Assembly: GCF_036997615.1 (NCBI RefSeq)
Contig: NZ_JAWLQA010000003.1
Length of the DNA stretch: 64,000 nt
DNA from: Brachyspira sp949287565
Lineage (GTDB): Bacteria > Spirochaetota > Brachyspiria > Brachyspirales > Brachyspiraceae
Reading direction: 5' to 3' (one strand)
Shown here: one piece after another, positions 62,892 through 64,000 of the stretch
How positions within the stretch are numbered: the stretch's first letter is position 1
How the letters are laid out: each line of letters starts with the position of its first letter
Notes under the pieces: model-generated
The model's input: the letters and a program-made list of their open reading frames with translations, nothing else
What the model was told of the DNA's origin: nothing
Database searches by the model: none
Translations under genes and position numbers: made by a program

Positions 62892-63383
62892 TTACCCCTT
62901 AGAATTTTTTATAGAATTTAAAAGCCCATTAGAGTTAATAATATTTTTTATAAACTCAGGAAAAGGCTCTGCTTTGTAACTTTCATTTTTAGTAATGTTT
63001 TTTATTATACCATTATCAAAATCAACTTCAACTTCATCACCAGCATTTATTTTCTTGCTTGCCTCATCGCATTCTAATATAGCAAGTCCTATATTAATTG
63101 AATTTCTATAAAATATTCTAGCAAAAGATGATGCTATAACACAAGATATTCCGGATTCTTTAATAGCTATAGGAGCATGCTCTCTTGATGAACCGCATCC
63201 AAAATTATCCCCTCCAACCATAATATCACCGGTTTTAACCTTGCTTACAAAATCTTTATCAATATCTTCCATACAATGTGCTGCCAACTCTTTATGATTT
63301 GCAGTATTTAAATATCTTGCTGGAATAATAACATCTGTATCAACATTATCACCATATTTATGAACGAAACCTTTAGCTTTCAT
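62892..63383 (-). CDS. leuD: 3-Isopropylmalate dehydratase small subunit
   Basis: The 163-residue swivelling subunit has YGDNVDTDVIIPARYL, GDNFGCGSSREHAP and SFARIFYRNSINIGLAILE, all typical of LeuD of the short (archaeal/clostridial) type. ATG 63383 is used because GGGAG lies 6 bases upstream; an in-frame ATG at 63395 lies across that site. It works with LeuC to isomerise 2- to 3-isopropylmalate. Confidence 0.95.
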   Translation of the reverse strand: MKAKGFVHKYGDNVDTDVIIPARYLNTANHKELAAHCMEDIDKDFVSKVKTGDIMVGGDNFGCGSSREHAPIAIKESGISCVIASSFARIFYRNSINIGLAILECDEASKKINAGDEVEVDFDNGIIKNITKNESYKAEPFPEFIKNIINSNGLLNSIKNSKG

Positions 63384-63424
63384 ATTATCTCCCATTAAAA
63401 ATAATAATATAATTTATAAATTTA

Positions 63425-64000
63425 TCATTTAGGCTCTGTTATATATCCTGTTATAGCACTATATGCAGCAGTAGCAGGGCTAGCCAAATACACTTTTGAG
63501 GTTTTATCACCCATTCTTCCAACAAAGTTTCTATTAGTTGTAGTAACAGCAACTTCATCATGAGCAAGTATTCCCATATATCCGCCCAAACAAGGTCCGC
63601 ATGTAGGAGTAGATACCGCACAGCCTGCATCAATAAATATATCCATATAACCTAATTTTATACATTCTTTATAAACTTTCTGAGTGGCTGGAATAACTAT
63701 ACATCTTACACCTTTAGCTACTTTTTTGCCTTTCAAAATATTAGCAGCTGTTGCCATATCTGATAATCTTCCATTAGTACAAGAACCTATAACAACTTGA
63801 TCAACTTTTATATTCTTTAATTCTTTAGCTTCTTTTGTATTTTCTGGTAGATGAGGACATGCAACTGTAGGCTCTATTGAAGATAAATCAATATCATACT
63901 CTTTTTCATAAACTGCATCATCATCAGCTTTGAAAACAGTATAATCTCTTTTTACTATATCTTTTAAGTATTCTATAGTTTGATCATCAACTTCAAATAT
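63425..64000 (-). CDS. leuC: 3-Isopropylmalate dehydratase large subunit (C-terminal part, continues beyond window)
   Basis: The frame is open to the right edge, so about 191 C-terminal residues are visible. VVIGSCTNGRLSDM and STPTCGPCLGGYMGI carry the three Cys that hold the 4Fe-4S cluster. The match is to LeuC rather than aconitase because leuD and leuB follow at once. An internal ATG at 63757 is not the start. leuD begins 42 bases after its stop. Confidence 0.95.
   Translation of the reverse strand: MFEVDDQTIEYLKDIVKRDYTVFKADDDAVYEKEYDIDLSSIEPTVACPHLPENTKEAKELKNIKVDQVVIGSCTNGRLSDMATAANILKGKKVAKGVRCIVIPATQKVYKECIKLGYMDIFIDAGCAVSTPTCGPCLGGYMGILAHDEVAVTTTNRNFVGRMGDKTSKVYLASPATAAYSAITGYITEPK

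Overview
The window is AT-rich chromosomal DNA (visibly below 30% GC) with Asn/Lys/Ile-rich proteins. It carries spirochaete-style gene families: several large dCache chemoreceptors, a Maf/DUF115 glycosyltransferase of the kind used on flagellin, Rpn-type PD-(D/E)XK nucleases, and a giant acyl-CoA dehydratase activase. Together these suggest Brachyspira or a very close relative. The genus is an inference from gene content and composition; no rRNA or tRNA gene is present to confirm it.

Layout. 1-2.8 kb: end of a Nudix hydrolase gene, signal peptidase I, and a leftward cutC-azlC-azlD operon. 2.9-5 kb: a DUF3298-like secreted protein and a frameshifted Rpn nuclease gene. 5.1-6.2 kb: two peroxidases, a glutathione peroxidase with an in-frame UGA at the catalytic position and Tpx. 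6.3-18.4 kb: an RluA-type pseudouridine synthase, a Maf-like glycosyltransferase, a CheY-like regulator, gyrA, a small PepSY-like protein, a LolD-like ABC ATPase with a minimal FtsX partner, a lipoprotein and mfd. 18.5-22.2 kb: a fructose PTS operon (DeoR regulator, fruK, fruA). 22.3-34.8 kb: two OppA-like lipoproteins followed by a tandem array of five chemoreceptor genes, two of which lack the signalling hairpin. 35-38.6 kb: MATE transporter, 5'-nucleotidase lipoprotein, secreted rhodanese. 38.8-41.4 kb: a two-gene HTH plus OLD-like ATPase/TOPRIM unit behind three evenly spaced palindromes. 41.6-46.3 kb: a 1434-residue dehydratase activase fusion and a divergent PanD. 46.4-53.2 kb: a DUF2262 protein, YedE/YedF selenium-type genes, gatA, a secreted protein, and rpsF-ssb-rpsR. 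53.3-61.7 kb: DsbD, a DUF2971 protein between repeat-rich spacers, an ankyrin lipoprotein, rpiB, an acyl-ACP thioesterase, a long repeat-filled spacer, PgeF and a small coiled-coil protein. 61.8-64 kb: leftward leuC(partial)-leuD-leuB.

How the genes connect. The UGA-containing glutathione peroxidase, a small SECIS-like hairpin just after its UGA, and the YedE/YedF pair all point to selenium use. The fru operon is a self-contained uptake and phosphorylation module with a likely operator of four 10-bp repeats. The HTH/OLD-like pair is the best candidate for a little-described accessory (possibly defence) system. The receptor array shows full, shortened and frameshifted members side by side, as if the family is being remodelled.
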